Below are positions 45,601 through 53,160 of a stretch of 64,000 nucleotides of DNA, piece after piece. This DNA comes from Altericroceibacterium xinjiangense (GTDB taxonomy: Bacteria; Pseudomonadota; Alphaproteobacteria; Sphingomonadales; Sphingomonadaceae), in assembly GCF_003958635.1 (NCBI RefSeq), contig NZ_RSEK01000008.1:94343-158342 (forward strand), written 5' to 3'. How positions within the stretch are numbered: the stretch's first letter is position 1; every line of letters starts with the position of its first letter. Below the pieces are notes generated by a model, which did no database searches, was not told the origin of the DNA, and saw only the letters and a program-made list of their open reading frames with translations. Made by a program: the position numbers and the translations under genes.

Positions 45601-47264
45601 GCACCAAGGACTCCACGATCGTCGTCGACAACAGCCAGCTGACGGTCAACCAGAGCACGAGCACCGCTTTTGCCGGCAGCATCACCGGCGATGGGTCGCT
45701 GGTGAAAACCGGCAGCGGCACCCTGAACCTCACCGGCAACAGCACCTATACCGGGCCGACCGTGGTCGATGGCGGCGCGCTTGCCGTGAACGGCTCCATC
45801 ACTTCGGTGGTGACGGTGAACGAAGGCGGCACGCTGAAGGGCAATGGAACGATCGGCGGGGCGACCGTCGGAAGCAACGGCATGATCGCGCCGGGCAATT
45901 CGATCGGTACGCTCCGGGTTGCAGGCGATATCACCTTCGCCGCCAATTCCATCTATGAAGTTGAAGTCAACGCCGCTGGCGAGAGCGATCAGATCCTCGC
46001 CACGGGCAGCGCGCTCCTCCAGGGAGGTACAGTCGCGGTGCTCGCGGACACGGGCGCATACCGGCCTTTCACGGAATATCTGATCATCCGCGCCGATAGC
46101 GGCGTAAGCGGCACATTCGGCAACGTCACCTCGAACTTCGCTTTCCTCGATCCGACGCTCACATACGGTGCGAACACCGTAAGCCTTCAGCTCGTCCGCA
46201 ACGACATCGACTTCGCGGCTGTTGCCGCCTCGGCGAACCAGGCGAGCACCGGGGCCGCGCTCGAGGGTCTGGGCGTGCGCAACGACCTTTACGGCGACAT
46301 CGCGATGTTGAGCCAGGCGGGTGCACGGCAGGCCTTCGATGCCTTGTCGGGTGAAGCCTACGCCGGCATCTCGAGCGGCCTCGTGGCGGACAGCCGCCAC
46401 GTGGTCAACGCGCTGCTGCAGGCGGGTCGCAACGGCGGTGGTACCGGCGTCTGGGCTCAGGCGCTGGGCGACTGGGGACGCTTCGACGATGCTCCCGGCG
46501 TTGCCGAGATGGATACGGAGCATCAGGGGATCCTGGGCGGCATTGATTTCGGGCGGCAGGGCTTGAGCGCCGGCGTGGCATTCGGCACGTCGAATACCGA
46601 CTATGACGTTCGCCAGCGCGCGAGCCGCGCGGAAGTCGACACGACGATTGCGGGTGCCCGCATCGGGTATTCTGCCGGGCCCGTTTCAGCCCAGGTGGGC
46701 GGCGCTTATGCCTGGCATGACGTGAATGCGAATCGCTCAGTTGTCTTCCCGACCTTCTCGGAAACGACGGAGGCGGGCTATGACGCCAGCACCACCCAGT
46801 TCTTCGGTGAACTGGGCTACCGGGTGGCATACGGCTTGATGATGCTCGAACCGTTCGCCCGTCTGGAGCATGTTCGCGTCAGGACCGACGGGTTCGAAGA
46901 AACCGGCGGCGGCGTTGCCTCGCTCACCCTCGATGAGGACGTGCGGAAGGTGCAGTTCGGCTCGCTCGGGCTGCGGGCCGCCGCTGGGGGTGCGATTTCT
47001 CCGGGCGTGACGCTTGAGCCGCATGTCTCGGCGGCGTGGCGCCATGGCTGGGGCGATCTTGCAGGCCGCTCCCGCGCAACCCTCTCCGGCGGCACGACAG
47101 GCTTCGACATCCTCGGTTCCCGCATTGCCAAGGACGCGTTGGACCTCGACATGGGCTTGACCCTTCGCAGCGGAAGCTTCCGTATCGGCGCGGCCTATCG
47201 CGGCCTGATCTCCGATCGGTGGAACAGCGACGGTGCGCAGGTGACGGTAGGCTTTACGTTCTGA
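42684..47264 (+). CDS. Type V autotransporter with beta-helix passenger
   Basis: A 1526-residue autotransporter. Signal peptide (cleavage after AQPAFA-Q); a long passenger (about 32-1190) with many NSGTI/NSGSI-type repeats forming a beta-helix; passenger-associated transport repeats (SGTGSFLKMGAGTLTFTGLY in part, GDGSLVKTGSGTLNLTGNST); then the C-terminal barrel (about 1240-1526, WAQALGDWGRFDD to the final VTVGFTF). The passenger probably stays surface-bound or is released as an adhesin; no enzymatic domain is visible. ATG 42684 has TAAGGGGG just upstream. A strong hairpin terminates it. Confidence 0.95.
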   Translation: MNRLGHRRGVLLHSSALFAAAGLLAQPAFAQDYGIHHTDADTLVVVNPEGSTIEGAEIGIFAAGGGLDLTNAGTVRGNGTSDSLQAPPGAGVAIAREGSRVVNTGSISGAGAGVTTAYYLNASTGALEGRAIGTRVENSGSIIGDSNDGVRLIGGGAITNSGLIAGRNGTYADGISMYAFMGQDTADQSSIGTVTNTVGGEINGQRFGIILSGGGDVTNSGTITGDLAAIRIQGDETSAKTASVINQGVLTGGVSIGYEIDSAAITNSGTIVAAAGGSAIAAFANTVKIDNSGTVTSATSEVYAVEALGLDTLEMSNSGTIEARDAVFAAAAGTSLTFVNSGTIRAPSTEEESGHAVTLATGYDQVTGMPTIDAETAYFENTADGLIEGEISLDFAARSASFVNSGTIIGLPGDSVLDFNVYSHSGNAESFSFENSGQISGSIEAELLATNVTFANSGSIVAMAGDDSGEPALDIENVSTASNSVSFTNAAGGSIASNGAGGIGLIVQSAAGLLAPDGDGGEPTVSDDPSIMVAISVVNDGSIVANDGGEVVDITDWGIPGKDTMVSFGGGAGIIGLAPQSEASLTNGAAGVIEATGAASIAVFADAGRFTLNNAGTIAGTTGTAIADTMFDGGDYSVIEEMLALGKTSVAGAIQTLGSIDVITNAGTIIGSVDLASGDDTFVNSGVVRGNVSMGTGDDLVQLAGGSDVEGVFHGGEGRDTFELAGTSGTFTNLQTVAASAQFEELLASSGYWVASGNGTASAFDRVVIGEGATLHVRETAIGGAPASAIVTDDVVTNGLLILDFNSDALADIDHLAISGTGGVTLAGEANFLVDQNTLTYTGLSTIANGSLTLVGDGRLAGDVRTTGDGTFILGDGGTTGTFEGDLVNDGHFVLNRSDSYDFLGDFSGTGSFLKMGAGTLTFTGLYSYTGTTVIDGGKVQFTGQIDPETEIDLQEGMFDVSGTPQTIGQLAGTKDSTIVVDNSQLTVNQSTSTAFAGSITGDGSLVKTGSGTLNLTGNSTYTGPTVVDGGALAVNGSITSVVTVNEGGTLKGNGTIGGATVGSNGMIAPGNSIGTLRVAGDITFAANSIYEVEVNAAGESDQILATGSALLQGGTVAVLADTGAYRPFTEYLIIRADSGVSGTFGNVTSNFAFLDPTLTYGANTVSLQLVRNDIDFAAVAASANQASTGAALEGLGVRNDLYGDIAMLSQAGARQAFDALSGEAYAGISSGLVADSRHVVNALLQAGRNGGGTGVWAQALGDWGRFDDAPGVAEMDTEHQGILGGIDFGRQGLSAGVAFGTSNTDYDVRQRASRAEVDTTIAGARIGYSAGPVSAQVGGAYAWHDVNANRSVVFPTFSETTEAGYDASTTQFFGELGYRVAYGLMMLEPFARLEHVRVRTDGFEETGGGVASLTLDEDVRKVQFGSLGLRAAAGGAISPGVTLEPHVSAAWRHGWGDLAGRSRATLSGGTTGFDILGSRIAKDALDLDMGLTLRSGSFRIGAAYRGLISDRWNSDGAQVTVGFTF

Positions 47265-47271
47265 CATGGTC

Positions 47272-47305
47272 GGCAAGGCAGAGGCTTCGCGCCCCCTGCC
47301 TTGCC
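47272..47305 (+). terminator. Autotransporter terminator hairpin
   Basis: GGCAAGGCAG pairs exactly with CTGCCTTGCC around 14 nt, 8 nt after the stop. There is no T tract. Confidence 0.7.
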
Positions 47306-47598
47306 TGCCCATCTGTAAGGCGGCCGGCCGCTTGCCTGCACTTCAGACCCTTCTCGGCCATACGAACATCTGAAAACTGATAGTTGCGCATGTACTTCGA
47401 GAGATCGTCTCGCACCGCGCGAATTTTGTCGGGCACCTCGTCATGTCGGTCCATTGCAGCGCAGACGTCGCCCCTCTCGGGCGGACGGACCTCACGTGCA
47501 AAACGCGGCCCTGCATCCATTCGCGCAGCGAAACGCCTTCAGCAGGCAGGCTTCTCGCCGACCTGCAGGCGGAAAGGATCCAAACCACGGTTCAGCGC

Positions 47599-47628
47599 CG
47601 GACGACGTGGCGGCGGACGACGTGGCGG
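47599..47628. repeat. 15-bp perfect tandem duplication
   Basis: Two exact copies of CGGACGACGTGGCGG in the gene-poor junction. Probably a replication slip. Confidence 0.85.
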
Positions 47629-48210
47629 CAGTCCATTTCTCCGGGGCAGCCTCTTTCATCGGCTCTAGAAGCCGTCTGCCGCGGGATGGTCGCGCCTTGA
47701 GGGGCCGGCTATCCCGGTCAGCAAGAGGCCGTCGTCGATGAAGAGTTCTGGACCGCCGAGGTCCCGCTCAACCCGTGCGAGCTGAGGCGGGCTTTTTGCT
47801 GACGCAGAGGCACAGCCTCGGGCCGCAGGGTCGCCCGAAGGCGTAAATCCATGTTGTCAGAAGATTGTATGGTGCGCGACGCAGTCCTGAGCGAACCAGT
47901 CTCTTGTCGAGAATCCCATTAAATCCCAATTCCGGCGCCCTTTTATCGCCACGGAAATCTGCCGTTCGATCCCGCAAGTCGCGGTGAGCAGAGGCTTTCC
48001 CTCATTCTTGTGTGCGCGACAAAATGTCGGAAAAAGGCGAAAACCACCGTAAATCTGCGGACCGCCCTGAAATCGAGCATGTTGCGCCCGGATTTCTCCC
48101 CAACGCGATGAAAGCCGAAGGGATGCTTGCGAGTCGGGTCGGGATGGGGTAAAGCATGAACATCCACCACGGAAACTGACTGTTAAATCCTCATTCCGTG
48201 GGAGGACATT

Positions 48211-48972
48211 TTGCGTAAAACTCGAAAATTACGCTGCTCGGATGGTCGGTGGAACAACGTTCCTCCCGAGCACGGAAAGATCCGGCCGAACGAAGTCCGG
48301 AATCCGTGGGGTGCCGCAGGGAAGCCGAAGATCGACCCGCCAACCTCAATGGACGATCTGTTCTGGGAGGAAGCAGGGCGGTTCGTCAGTCATGACAACA
48401 ACGGTCCCGTCGACGCCCGGAAGAGGCTGGTGCAGGAAGAGTTCCTTGCAGCCCTGAGGGATGGCGACAGCACCATCCGCGCAAGGTTGCTGTCCCAACT
48501 CCACGATGTGAGCAGGCGCATCGAGCACCAGAAAAACGAGATCCACTGCTTGTTCATCGAGGGAAAGGCGCGGCTCGGCGAGGAGTTCGACCTTGCCCAG
48601 AAGCTCGGCCAGCCTGCTCCCGATATTCTTCCACATCCGGATCACGTCGAGATCCGCGGTGGCGAGGTCCACTTCAACGGACCCACCGACCACCGCGGCA
48701 GGGAAGCGTGGGAGATGATCAAGGCGGCAATCCGTGTTGCCGCCTGCCTCCATGACATCGCGAGGACCGAGTTTCGGCGGACCGGCTGTTCCCTGGCAAA
48801 GGAGGAACTCAGGCTGATCGAAAAGCACAGGCGCTGGCTGATGCGGAGCGTTCCGCGAGGGTGGAACTGGAAAGAGGAGATCTACTGCAGGGACAGTCTG
48901 CTCGCCTTCGCGAAGGAAACCGTAACCCGCCTGAAGGAGATCGGCTATGTCGCGCCCGAAGCTATCGATTGA
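48211..48972 (+). CDS. DUF5681-like protein upstream of the methyltransferase
   Basis: A 253-residue protein. The N-terminus (VPPEHGKIRPNEVRNPWGAA) recalls the GQSGNPKGRP motif of DUF5681, which is found in phage-related and plasmid proteins next to ParB-like methyltransferases. The rest is helical, with no recognised catalytic site. A TTG start at 48211 follows GGGAGG. Its last 26 nt overlap the next gene, so the two are co-translated. The role is unknown; it may be a DNA-binding or terminase-small-like partner (inference). Confidence 0.65.
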   Translation: MRKTRKLRCSDGRWNNVPPEHGKIRPNEVRNPWGAAGKPKIDPPTSMDDLFWEEAGRFVSHDNNGPVDARKRLVQEEFLAALRDGDSTIRARLLSQLHDVSRRIEHQKNEIHCLFIEGKARLGEEFDLAQKLGQPAPDILPHPDHVEIRGGEVHFNGPTDHRGREAWEMIKAAIRVAACLHDIARTEFRRTGCSLAKEELRLIEKHRRWLMRSVPRGWNWKEEIYCRDSLLAFAKETVTRLKEIGYVAPEAID

Positions 48973-50257
48973 ATATCTGTCGCCTGACGAACTCAGGCCT
49001 TCGCCCCGTAACGCAAGAACGCATTCGAAAAAGCAGAAGGCGCTCATCGCCGACAGCATCCGGCAGTTCGGGATGGTCACCCCGGTCGGCATCGGGCCGG
49101 ACAACGAGCTAGTCTACGGCCATGCCCGCGTGGAGGCCGCCAGACTGGCGGGACTGGAAGCGGTACCGGTGGTCAGGCTGGATCACCTCACCGCTGACGA
49201 ACGTCGGGCCTATCTGCTGGCCGACAACCGGTTGGCGTTGGAGTCCGGCTGGGACCGGGAATTGCTCGCCCTGGAGCTCCGGGAGCTCGAGGCGCTGGAC
49301 TTTCACCTGCCTGCGCTCGGGTTCAGCCTTCCGGAGATCGACAGCCTCTACGAGGACCTCGATAACAGCAGGGTCGAAGGTTCCGATGCGCCGGATGACG
49401 AACTGCCCGATCCCTTCGACCTGACGGTAACGATGGATGGTGATATCTGGTTGATGGAGCAGCATCGGCTGCTGTCCGGCGACGCGAGGGATCAGGCTTG
49501 CTATGATCGCCTGCTCGGCGATGAGACGATCGACGTCGTGTTTGCTGACCCGCCTTACAATGTGAAAATCGAGAACAACGTCTCGGGGCTCGGCAAGGTG
49601 CGCCACGGCGATTTCGCGATGGCATCTGGTGAGATGTCACCCGGGAATTTCACGGAGTTCCTCGAGCAGGCGCTTCAGCCTGCTGCGGACCGGATGCGGG
49701 ACGGCGGAATCGCCTTCGTATGCATGGACTGGAGGCACATGGTGGAACTGCAGACCGCGGGTCTGCGGGTGTTCGACGAACTCAAGAACGTCTGCATCTG
49801 GAACAAGCGCAACGCCGGGATGGGAGCTTTCTATCGCAGCAAGCACGAGATGATCTTTGTCTTTAAGAGCGGGGCTGCCCCGCACATCAACACGTTCGGT
49901 CTGGGCGGCGAGGGAAGGCACCGCTCAAACGTCTGGGATTATGCCGGTGTCTCCGGTATCTCGATGACAGGACGTGAAGAGCTTGCGATGCATCCGACCG
50001 TGAAGCCCGTCGCCATGATCGTTGACGCGCTCAAGGATGTGTCCGCTCGGGGCGCCATCGTTCTCGACAATTTCGGTGGATCGGGATCGACACTCATTGC
50101 GGCTGAGAAGTGCGGGCGGCGCGCCCGGCTGATCGAGTACGATAACCGCTACTGCGATACGATCGTCAGGCGCTGGCAGATATACACCGGCCGGCAGGCC
50201 ATCCATGCCGAGACCGGCCAGACCTTCGAGGAGCTGGAGGCGAAGCGGTTGGGGTAA
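48947..50257 (+). CDS. ParB-N/DNA N6/N4 methyltransferase fusion
   Basis: A 436-residue protein combining an N-terminal ParB-like nuclease domain (residues 5-95, LRPSPRNARTHSKKQKAL, VYGHARVEAARLAGL) with an N6-adenine/N4-cytosine methyltransferase. The SAM site is FGGSGSTLIAAEKCG near the C-terminus, and the catalytic motif is ADPPYNV. Such orphan proteins are typical of prophages and islands and may protect DNA against restriction. It overlaps the DUF5681-like gene. There is no cognate restriction gene directly adjacent. Confidence 0.92.
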   Translation: MSRPKLSIEYLSPDELRPSPRNARTHSKKQKALIADSIRQFGMVTPVGIGPDNELVYGHARVEAARLAGLEAVPVVRLDHLTADERRAYLLADNRLALESGWDRELLALELRELEALDFHLPALGFSLPEIDSLYEDLDNSRVEGSDAPDDELPDPFDLTVTMDGDIWLMEQHRLLSGDARDQACYDRLLGDETIDVVFADPPYNVKIENNVSGLGKVRHGDFAMASGEMSPGNFTEFLEQALQPAADRMRDGGIAFVCMDWRHMVELQTAGLRVFDELKNVCIWNKRNAGMGAFYRSKHEMIFVFKSGAAPHINTFGLGGEGRHRSNVWDYAGVSGISMTGREELAMHPTVKPVAMIVDALKDVSARGAIVLDNFGGSGSTLIAAEKCGRRARLIEYDNRYCDTIVRRWQIYTGRQAIHAETGQTFEELEAKRLG

Positions 50258-50278
50258 CCCCGAAAGGCGTCTGGGGTT
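50256..50278. terminator. Weak hairpin after the methyltransferase gene
   Basis: AACCCC pairs with GGGGTT around 11 nt. There is no T tract. It lies in the gap to the convergent small gene at 50358. Confidence 0.35.
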
Positions 50279-50357
50279 ATGTAAAGTAGCGGTTCGAGTT
50301 CGGCGACGGAGGCCGCGGGCACTGCGATTGAGCGGCTAGCCGCGGCATGACCCAGGG

Positions 50358-50521
50358 CTAGCGGCCTCGTTTGCGCCTGAGCCACTCGTCATGCGGGAGC
50401 CAGTCGCCGCGTGCCTTCTTGCCGATCTTCCAAGCGTTGACGGCGCCGATCTTCGAGAGGCGCATGCGAGGACTCGCGCGACCGCCGGCCAAGGCTCTGA
50501 ACAGCGATGAAAAATTCCCAT
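50358..50521 (-). pseudogene. Small 54-residue gene with a single-base frameshift in a T run
   Basis: An ATG at 50521 follows a strong RBS (AAGGGAAGGAGAGG) but in its own frame gives an unlikely peptide. Reading one extra base at the T5 run (plus-strand A5 at 50510-50514) gives MGIFSSLFRAL, then GAVNAWKIGKKARGDWLPHD and EWLRRKRGR to a stop at 50358: a compact basic peptide. It lies 16 nt downstream of the NYN gene's stop. It could be a real gene with a deletion, a sequencing error or programmed slippage. Function unknown. Confidence 0.5.
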
Positions 50522-50537
50522 TGGACCTCTCCTTCCC

Positions 50538-51809
50538 TTACCGAGCCGATTCCGGCCCGTTGCCTTCCGAAAGTGACACCCCGAGCCACTCCGCGATCTC
50601 TCGTTCAGCCCCGGGGTCGAGTGATACGCCCATCGTCCCCGCGCGGTCGAGCAGCGAGCGGTAAAAGGCCTCGCTGATCTCTGCTGCCGGGGGCGCCACC
50701 TCCGAATCAAGGCGAGACCCGCCGAACTGGCAGCCGCGCACGACGTAGCCGATCGCGGTACGGGCAACTTGGACACCGTCGAGAGCGAGCGCGTCGCGGC
50801 ACCAGCGCGTCGCCTCGGTGAGGTTGAACGCGTTGGATGAGGCGTAGCTCGCCAGCACCGCGAACAGCCGCGGCCAGTCGTCGCGCTTGACCCGCGGCAG
50901 GTCGAGGACGCGCGAGAGCTGTTCGACAGCCTCGGGCTGCTGCAAGGTTTCACCCCGGGTACCGGCAGCGGGTGGCTGGTGCCGCTCGTCGTCCCAGAGA
51001 TGATGTTGCGAGAAGCGGACGTGCGGGAGGCCGAGCGCGGCGATTGCCGCCGAGAAGTTCCCGTGGCCATACCAGTGGGACTGCTTCGCGCCGGGAAATG
51101 CCCGGGCCGCTTCCAGCGCGAGCGCCGCGAGGTTGAGCGGGCCGCTTGCCCCCTCGTATCGCTGGCGCACGAACTCGGCGAAGGCCGGCTCGTCGGCGTC
51201 GGCCTGGTCCGCCTCGGCGGCCGCCATCCGGCTGGTAAACGTAGGCTCGTCGCCCGGCGCGTCCGCGTCCGCTAGCAGGAGGGCGCCGATGGCATCGAAC
51301 CCGACGATGCTGTCTGCGAGCGCGGTGTAAGCCGACGACAGGTAACCGGGCGAAACGATCGTGATCCGCCGGTCCTCGGCTCGCAACCGCTGCAGCAGCG
51401 GCGTGAAGTCGGAGTCGCCGGAGGCGAGCACGAACTCGTCGAAACGGGTGCGGTGATCGAGGAGGTCGAGCGCGTCGATCACGATGCGGATATCGGCCGC
51501 GTTCTTGCCTCCGCGGGCCACCGCCGGGCAATCTATGACTTCGAAGCCGGCGCGAACGAGGCCCGGCCGAAAACGAGCGAAATAAAGCCGGTCATTGGGC
51601 TCGCCCGACGCGTGCGCGTACCCGGCCGGGTTGAGATAACACCGCGCCACGAGCCATCGTCGCGGGTCGCCGGAGAGGTGGGTGTTGGCAAGGACCTGCA
51701 GCCAGTCAGCTGGCTCCGACGCGAACGCCCGTGCGGCGTCCCGGTCGAGCTCCCACAGCCTGATGAAAACGTTGTCGAAATCGACAAGAATGGCGCACTT
51801 CGCCACCAT
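50538..51809 (-). CDS. NYN-domain RNase with LOTUS-like domain
   Basis: A 423-residue protein. The N-terminal NYN/PIN-like nuclease (residues 1-170) has VAKCAILVDFDN, KNAADIRIVIDA and FVLASGDSDFTPLLQRL, whose aspartates form the metal site. A LOTUS/OST-HTH-like segment follows (about 225-300, FVRQRYEG, FPGAKQSHWYGHGNF) and then a helical C-terminus. NYN-LOTUS proteins are predicted RNA-cleaving or RNA-binding proteins. ATG 51809 has TGGAG upstream; the open frame continues further upstream but is not needed. The island location suggests a defence role (inference). Confidence 0.85.
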   Translation of the reverse strand: MVAKCAILVDFDNVFIRLWELDRDAARAFASEPADWLQVLANTHLSGDPRRWLVARCYLNPAGYAHASGEPNDRLYFARFRPGLVRAGFEVIDCPAVARGGKNAADIRIVIDALDLLDHRTRFDEFVLASGDSDFTPLLQRLRAEDRRITIVSPGYLSSAYTALADSIVGFDAIGALLLADADAPGDEPTFTSRMAAAEADQADADEPAFAEFVRQRYEGASGPLNLAALALEAARAFPGAKQSHWYGHGNFSAAIAALGLPHVRFSQHHLWDDERHQPPAAGTRGETLQQPEAVEQLSRVLDLPRVKRDDWPRLFAVLASYASSNAFNLTEATRWCRDALALDGVQVARTAIGYVVRGCQFGGSRLDSEVAPPAAEISEAFYRSLLDRAGTMGVSLDPGAEREIAEWLGVSLSEGNGPESAR

Positions 51810-52246
51810 GTAAAATCTCCATTTAAAAGGTATCACGCGGCCAATCCGCGAGATCTCCTGCTGCGGTCCGCCAAGTAAATCCGTAGCAAAGGCTATGGAT
51901 TTGTAGCCGACTCGAAGCCCATCAAGCATACGAGCAACTTGTCACTTCGCAAGGACCGAGACGCGCTCACGTCACCTCGGGACGCGCGGTTGCCAGTGGT
52001 CTTATGTGAAGTCGGGTTCGAATCCGAATGCCTCGAGCCAAAAGGGTCTGGTCGGTCTTGTCAGACCAAATGCACCTGCTAGCGACGTCGTGCTGTCAGT
52101 CTAGTCGCACTGCTCTGCCGTTTGGCGGGATTGGCAGCTTTTTGCCTGGCTCAGGCGAAGAAATTGGAGGATCTTGCCGCCGACCGGGCCCGTGCATTTG
52201 GTCTGACAACACCGTCTAGCGGTTATTCGATTGAAGGTAATGGCGG
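51810..52246. other. 437-bp intergenic region holding an inverted-repeat element
   Basis: Between the NYN gene and the DUF2971 gene. It contains the 152-bp element with 18-bp inverted ends (52058-52209). The left part has a short tRNA T-arm-like word (GGTTCGAATCC at 52014-52024) without a foldable tRNA. No gene is supported. Confidence 0.55.
52058..52209. mobile_element. 152-bp element with perfect 18-bp terminal inverted repeats
   Basis: TTGTCAGACCAAATGCAC at 52058-52075 is exactly repeated in inverse orientation at 52192-52209, with 116 bp of non-coding DNA between them. This is the shape of a MITE or an inner fragment of an IS. No target-site duplication is evident in the flanks, so it could instead be a pair of operator sites. 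Confidence 0.5.
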
Positions 52247-53157
52247 ATGCGTGTCGAAGGCCAGCTTCTCAAGTTCAGCCGCCCCAGCGACAATGCGCTC
52301 CAGAACTTGGAGAAGGGACTGCTGTTCTGCCAGCACTATGCTGCGTACAATGACCCTTTTGAATTCTGGACGAGTATATCCAGCGGAATCCCTGACCCCG
52401 ATCGGGAACCCGAGCGATATCTGGCTGCCCTGCGAGCTTGGGGTTTTCATTGTCGGACGGTCGCCGAGGCAAGAAGTGACCCGCTCATACAGGATTCGGT
52501 GGACGACTATTTTGACGAGTGTCAGTCGTACGCACCTCCGTTCGAGGAAATGCGGCAGCAGATGCGGATTTCCTGCTTCAGTGCCGAGGCTGACAATCTG
52601 CTGATGTGGTCGCATTACGGCGACGGTCTGCGGGGGTTCTGCATCGCATTCGATGAGGATGCCATCAAGGGGGAAAGTAGGGACGGCTACGTGCTCGACG
52701 TTGCCTATCTGGATAAGCCTCCCCGCGTGGACAGCTTCATCTATGGCGTGGCTTGGGATCAGGACTGGTACAGTGATGTAGCGATCGAGGAGGCGGAGCA
52801 TGCTGCTCGGGCTCAGGCAGAATTCTGCGACCGGATGAGGTTGCGATGTACGAGGAGTCGGGCGCGGAAGCGCTCGGCACGATGCGCGAAATCTGGCAGC
52901 ACGTCTTTGCGACAAAGCCCGCCGAGTGGAGATACGAGCGGGAACGTCGCTTGCTGGTCCAGACCGACATGGACGACACACGTCCCTTGCTGCGAGCCTA
53001 CGACCGCACAGCGGTCAGGGAAGTCATCGTAGGAGAGCGGATGCCGGAGGATTATCGGGCACGCCTGATCGCAGTAATGCGGGAACTTTATCCAGATACA
53101 CCCGTGAGAACTGCCAGTCGTGCAGAGGGTGTCTACAGGCTATCCATCTGTTCCTGA
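52247..53157 (+). pseudogene. DUF2971-family protein, frameshifted
   Basis: DUF2971 protein starting MRVEGQLLKFSRPSDN. The family landmarks YNDPFEFWTS, ISCFSAEADNLLMWSHYGDGLRGFCIAFD and a later TKPAEWRYERERRLLV with VREVIVGERMPEDY (each quoted in part) lie in two different frames. The switch falls between about 52800 and 52846: the first frame runs out of family likeness after AEFCDRM, and the second continues from DEVAMYEES. DUF2971 proteins recur in defence islands with unknown function. One indel (real or sequencing) explains it. Confidence 0.8.
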
Positions 53158-53160
53158 TCG

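Larger units (their letters stand above)
47265..48210. other. 946-bp gene-poor junction
   Basis: The left boundary of the island. It holds the autotransporter terminator (47272-47305), a 15-bp tandem duplication of CGGACGACGTGGCGG (47599-47628) and otherwise short, unconvincing open frames on both strands; possibly decayed genes. The A/T content rises toward 48200. Confidence 0.5.

Noticed and set aside
52014..52032. tRNA T-arm-like word GGTTCGAATCC with a downstream CCA
   Set aside because: The T-stem has mismatches and no acceptor partner is present, so neither a tRNA nor a solid att remnant can be claimed.
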